A program made the position numbers and the translations under genes. The notes below the pieces were generated by a model, which worked only from the letters and a program-made list of their open reading frames with translations, made no database searches and had not been told where the DNA came from. Of a stretch of 7,353 nt of DNA, positions 5,389 to 7,353 are shown piece by piece. The first letter of the stretch is position 1; each line of letters opens with the position of its first letter. The stretch is from assembly GCA_000436475.1 (NCBI GenBank), contig FR886154.1, positions 1 through 7,353 of the forward strand, read 5' to 3'. This DNA is from Eubacterium sp. CAG:248 (GTDB lineage: Bacteria > Bacillota > Clostridia > Lachnospirales > Lachnospiraceae).

Positions 5389-6414
5389 ATGCCAGTTATA
5401 TATAAGTGTCCTAATTGTGGTGCAGCGATGGAATTTGACAGTGATACACAAAAGCTTGGCTGTAAACGATGTGGTACACAGATAGATATAGAAACATATG
5501 AAAAAGATAGCACTGCTTCAGGGGAACAGAGAGAAAAAGTTCCTAATATGAAGATTTATAATTGCCAGAGCTGTGGTGCCCAGTTAGTCGCAGATGAATA
5601 TACATCGGCAACATTTTGTTCATATTGTGGGAATCCAACATTGGTTGAGGACAGATTGCAGGGAGAATTCAAGCCACAGCTTATAATACCATTTAAAATT
5701 AATAAAGAGCAGGCTGTTGATATATACAGGAAGTGGCTGAAAAAAGGTCCGTTGACACCAAAAGAATTATCTACCTCAAGCACAATAGAAAAGATAAGCG
5801 GTGTTTATGTCCCATTCTGGTTATATAGCTATAATGCCAGAACACAGATGAATGCACATGCCAACAAAGTAAGAACAACAAGGAGAGGAGATACAGAGTA
5901 TACATATACGGATCATTTTGACGTATACAGGGATGTACATGCAGAGTTTGACAGAATTCCAGCCGATGCTTCTGAAAAGATGCCAGATAGACAGATGGAT
6001 ATGCTTGAACCATATGATTATAGTGATATAGAGGGCTTTGCGATGCCTTATCTTTCAGGATATCTTTCAGAAAGATACAACTATACATCTGATGAAATAG
6101 AGTCCAGGGTTAAAGAAAGAGCGGATGATTATATAACTGAAATAGCAAGAGGAACTATACAGGGATATACAAGTGTATCAGTTATTGGAAATAATGTAAG
6201 CATGAGACTTAAAAATAATGAATATGCACTTCTTCCAGTATGGATGCTTAATTTCAGGTTTAAAAATAAAGAGTTCCATTTTTACCTTAATGGACAGACA
6301 GGAAAGATAGTAGCAGACAGACCTATAAGTGCAGTAAAGGCGGCTGCATATGGTGTGATAATATTCGTTGTTGTTCTTATTATTACTATGATAGGAGGTC
6401 TGTTGTTTATATGA
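5389..6414 (+). CDS. Double zinc-ribbon protein with C-terminal membrane anchor
   Basis: The 341-residue product has two zinc-ribbon modules at the N-terminus: Cys7-Cys10 (CPNC) with Cys25-Cys28 (CKRC), and Cys59-Cys62 (CQSC) with Cys77-Cys80 (CSYC). A globular region follows with the recognisable segments GVYVPFWLYS (138-147) and LLPVWMLNFRF (281-291) and the turn NGQTGK (301-306). A single hydrophobic helix (about 319-340) ends the protein. There is no signal peptide, so the ribbons should be cytoplasmic and the protein tail-anchored. Such proteins are usually annotated as TFIIB-type zinc-ribbon proteins, sometimes wrongly as PriA helicase; no helicase motif is present. Function is unknown. 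AAGGAGGGGG lies just before the ATG. The stop overlaps the next start in ATGA, so it is translationally coupled to the TPM gene, suggesting a shared envelope role. Confidence 0.85.
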   Translation: MPVIYKCPNCGAAMEFDSDTQKLGCKRCGTQIDIETYEKDSTASGEQREKVPNMKIYNCQSCGAQLVADEYTSATFCSYCGNPTLVEDRLQGEFKPQLIIPFKINKEQAVDIYRKWLKKGPLTPKELSTSSTIEKISGVYVPFWLYSYNARTQMNAHANKVRTTRRGDTEYTYTDHFDVYRDVHAEFDRIPADASEKMPDRQMDMLEPYDYSDIEGFAMPYLSGYLSERYNYTSDEIESRVKERADDYITEIARGTIQGYTSVSVIGNNVSMRLKNNEYALLPVWMLNFRFKNKEFHFYLNGQTGKIVADRPISAVKAAAYGVIIFVVVLIITMIGGLLFI

Positions 6415-7322
6415 TGAATATAGTCAGATATAAAAAAATAAGTTCTGATAAGATAGCTGCTAATAAAGAAATATGCAGAAGAGTATGCAAGAGAGCCATG
6501 GCAGTATTGTCAATAGCAATATTTATTGTGTTTGCTGCAACAGGTCAATATGTGTATGCAGCATCGGAGAAAGCAGTTGAATCAGAAGTAAGCAGCCAGT
6601 CTGAAACAGCTGAAAGCAGTAGTTCGGTTTCAGGTACATCTAAGACCTATGTTATAGATGATGCAGAAATATTGAGCACATCAGAAGAAAAGCACCTGGC
6701 AGAATTATGTAAGGCAGCATCTGATAAATGTAAGCTTGATATAGTGATCATAACAATGAGCAGGAATCTTGATGGCTATGCGATGGATACATATTTAAGG
6801 TCAATCCTTGAAAAAAATTATGGCTATTATGCAACAGGAAGTGATTGTGAGGCTGTTGTATACGGAATAGATATGAAATCAAGAGCAGACCGTATAGTTA
6901 CATCTGGAAGAGCAAGGAGTGATATATCGCAAAGCCGGCTGGATAGTATAAGGGAAAAAGCGGAAAATGAACTTGCATCAGGAGACTATTATGAGGGCTG
7001 TGTCAAGTATATCAAAGGAATTGAAAAGAAACTTAATACGTCACTAGTAGAGAAGCTTACATACAATATGCCGGTAAAACTGGGAATATCAGCAGTTATA
7101 GCAGTTATAGGTGTGCTTGCCATGATGAGCAGTGCCAAGGCAAAGATGACAGTTTCAAGCACAGAGTATACAAAAAATCATAACTTTGACGTGATGGACA
7201 GAAGGGACATATTCATAAACACAACCGTGACGACAAGACGCATACAGACGAGTTCTGGAAGTTCAGGCGGCAGCAGCGGAGGCGGAGGCGGCAACTCAGG
7301 AAGCTCTGGTGGGCATTTCTAA
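6411..7322 (+). CDS. Exported TPM-domain (DUF477/YgcG-type) protein with Gly/Ser tail
   Basis: The 303-residue product has a long signal peptide: a basic n-region (RRVCKR, 23-28), a hydrophobic core (about 30-44), and a likely cut after VYA at 48-50. A Ser/Glu-rich linker follows (51-78), then a TPM domain (about 79-206) beginning YVIDDAEILS, the acidic family motif, a membrane helix (about 223-241), and a C-terminal tail of Gly and Ser (281-303) ending GGHF, typical of this family. TPM domains were named from TLP18.3, Psb32 and MOLO-1; some plant members show phosphatase activity, but bacterial roles are mostly unproven. The TPM domain is predicted outside the membrane and the tail inside. 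The start overlaps the zinc-ribbon stop by 4 nt, with GGAGG 12 nt upstream. The stop codon ends on the first base of the right terminal repeat, and no terminator is visible. Confidence 0.88.
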   Translation: MMNIVRYKKISSDKIAANKEICRRVCKRAMAVLSIAIFIVFAATGQYVYAASEKAVESEVSSQSETAESSSSVSGTSKTYVIDDAEILSTSEEKHLAELCKAASDKCKLDIVIITMSRNLDGYAMDTYLRSILEKNYGYYATGSDCEAVVYGIDMKSRADRIVTSGRARSDISQSRLDSIREKAENELASGDYYEGCVKYIKGIEKKLNTSLVEKLTYNMPVKLGISAVIAVIGVLAMMSSAKAKMTVSSTEYTKNHNFDVMDRRDIFINTTVTTRRIQTSSGSSGGSSGGGGGNSGSSGGHF

Positions 7323-7353
7323 AATATTGTTGTTTAGCACACATTATTAATAT
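7322..7353 (-). repeat. Right arm of the perfect 32-bp terminal inverted repeat
   Basis: This is the reverse complement of bases 1-32 without mismatch. It begins on the last base of the TPM stop codon (7320-7322) and runs to the window end. Read outward it is the same sequence that follows glnN, so both outward-reading operons have an identical 32-nt tail. Its best internal fold is a short AT stem with mismatches and no T-run, too weak for a normal terminator. Confidence 0.97.

Noticed and set aside
1..7353. Transposon or insertion element bounded by terminal inverted repeats
   Set aside because: There is no transposase, recombinase or other mobility gene, and the content is ordinary chromosomal genes such as glnN and fba. 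Target duplications cannot be seen because the window ends on the repeats.
7325..7353. Outward promoter within the terminal repeat (TTGTTG and TAATAT)
   Set aside because: The spacing is 15 nt and both hexamers are poor matches, so it is not better than chance in AT-rich sequence.

Overview
The window is about 7.35 kb of low-GC DNA that looks like a gut or rumen clostridium of the Lachnospiraceae. The evidence is a type III glutamine synthetase, a short class II aldolase of the type common in that family, a class B sortase, strong AGGAGG ribosome sites and AT-rich intergenic DNA. The family assignment comes from recognising the proteins; genus cannot be fixed from here.

Layout. The left half is read on the minus strand: class II fructose-bisphosphate aldolase (3397-4260) is followed after 4 nt by a class B sortase (2394-3392), then by a 248-nt leader and glutamine synthetase III (34-2145). 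The leader has its own promoter and a long terminator-type hairpin just before the gene, so glnN looks separately and conditionally transcribed. The right half is read on the plus strand: an unrecognised 103-residue two-helix membrane protein (4612-4923), a 465-nt gene-free stretch crowded with hairpins and palindromes, then a tightly coupled pair made of a double zinc-ribbon membrane protein (5389-6414) and a TPM-domain protein (6411-7322). The two halves diverge from an AT-rich control region at 4261-4611.

The main non-genic feature is a perfect 32-bp inverted repeat at the extreme ends (1-32 and 7322-7353). Each copy sits directly after the stop codon of an outward-reading gene, and the window begins and ends exactly on it. 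Each copy is itself an imperfect dyad with 9-bp arms around an 8-bp core. This fits an invertible segment or a recombinase site, but also a contig broken at a dispersed repeat; no recombinase gene is present. Other points of interest are the glnN attenuator-like leader, an intrinsic terminator facing the minus strand where no minus-strand gene exists, a cluster of four TATGAAC heptamers, and the coupling of a sortase to a glycolytic aldolase.

The genes do not form one pathway. They comprise nitrogen assimilation (glnN), glycolysis (fba), surface protein anchoring (sortase) and a probable envelope-associated zinc-ribbon/TPM pair of unknown function.
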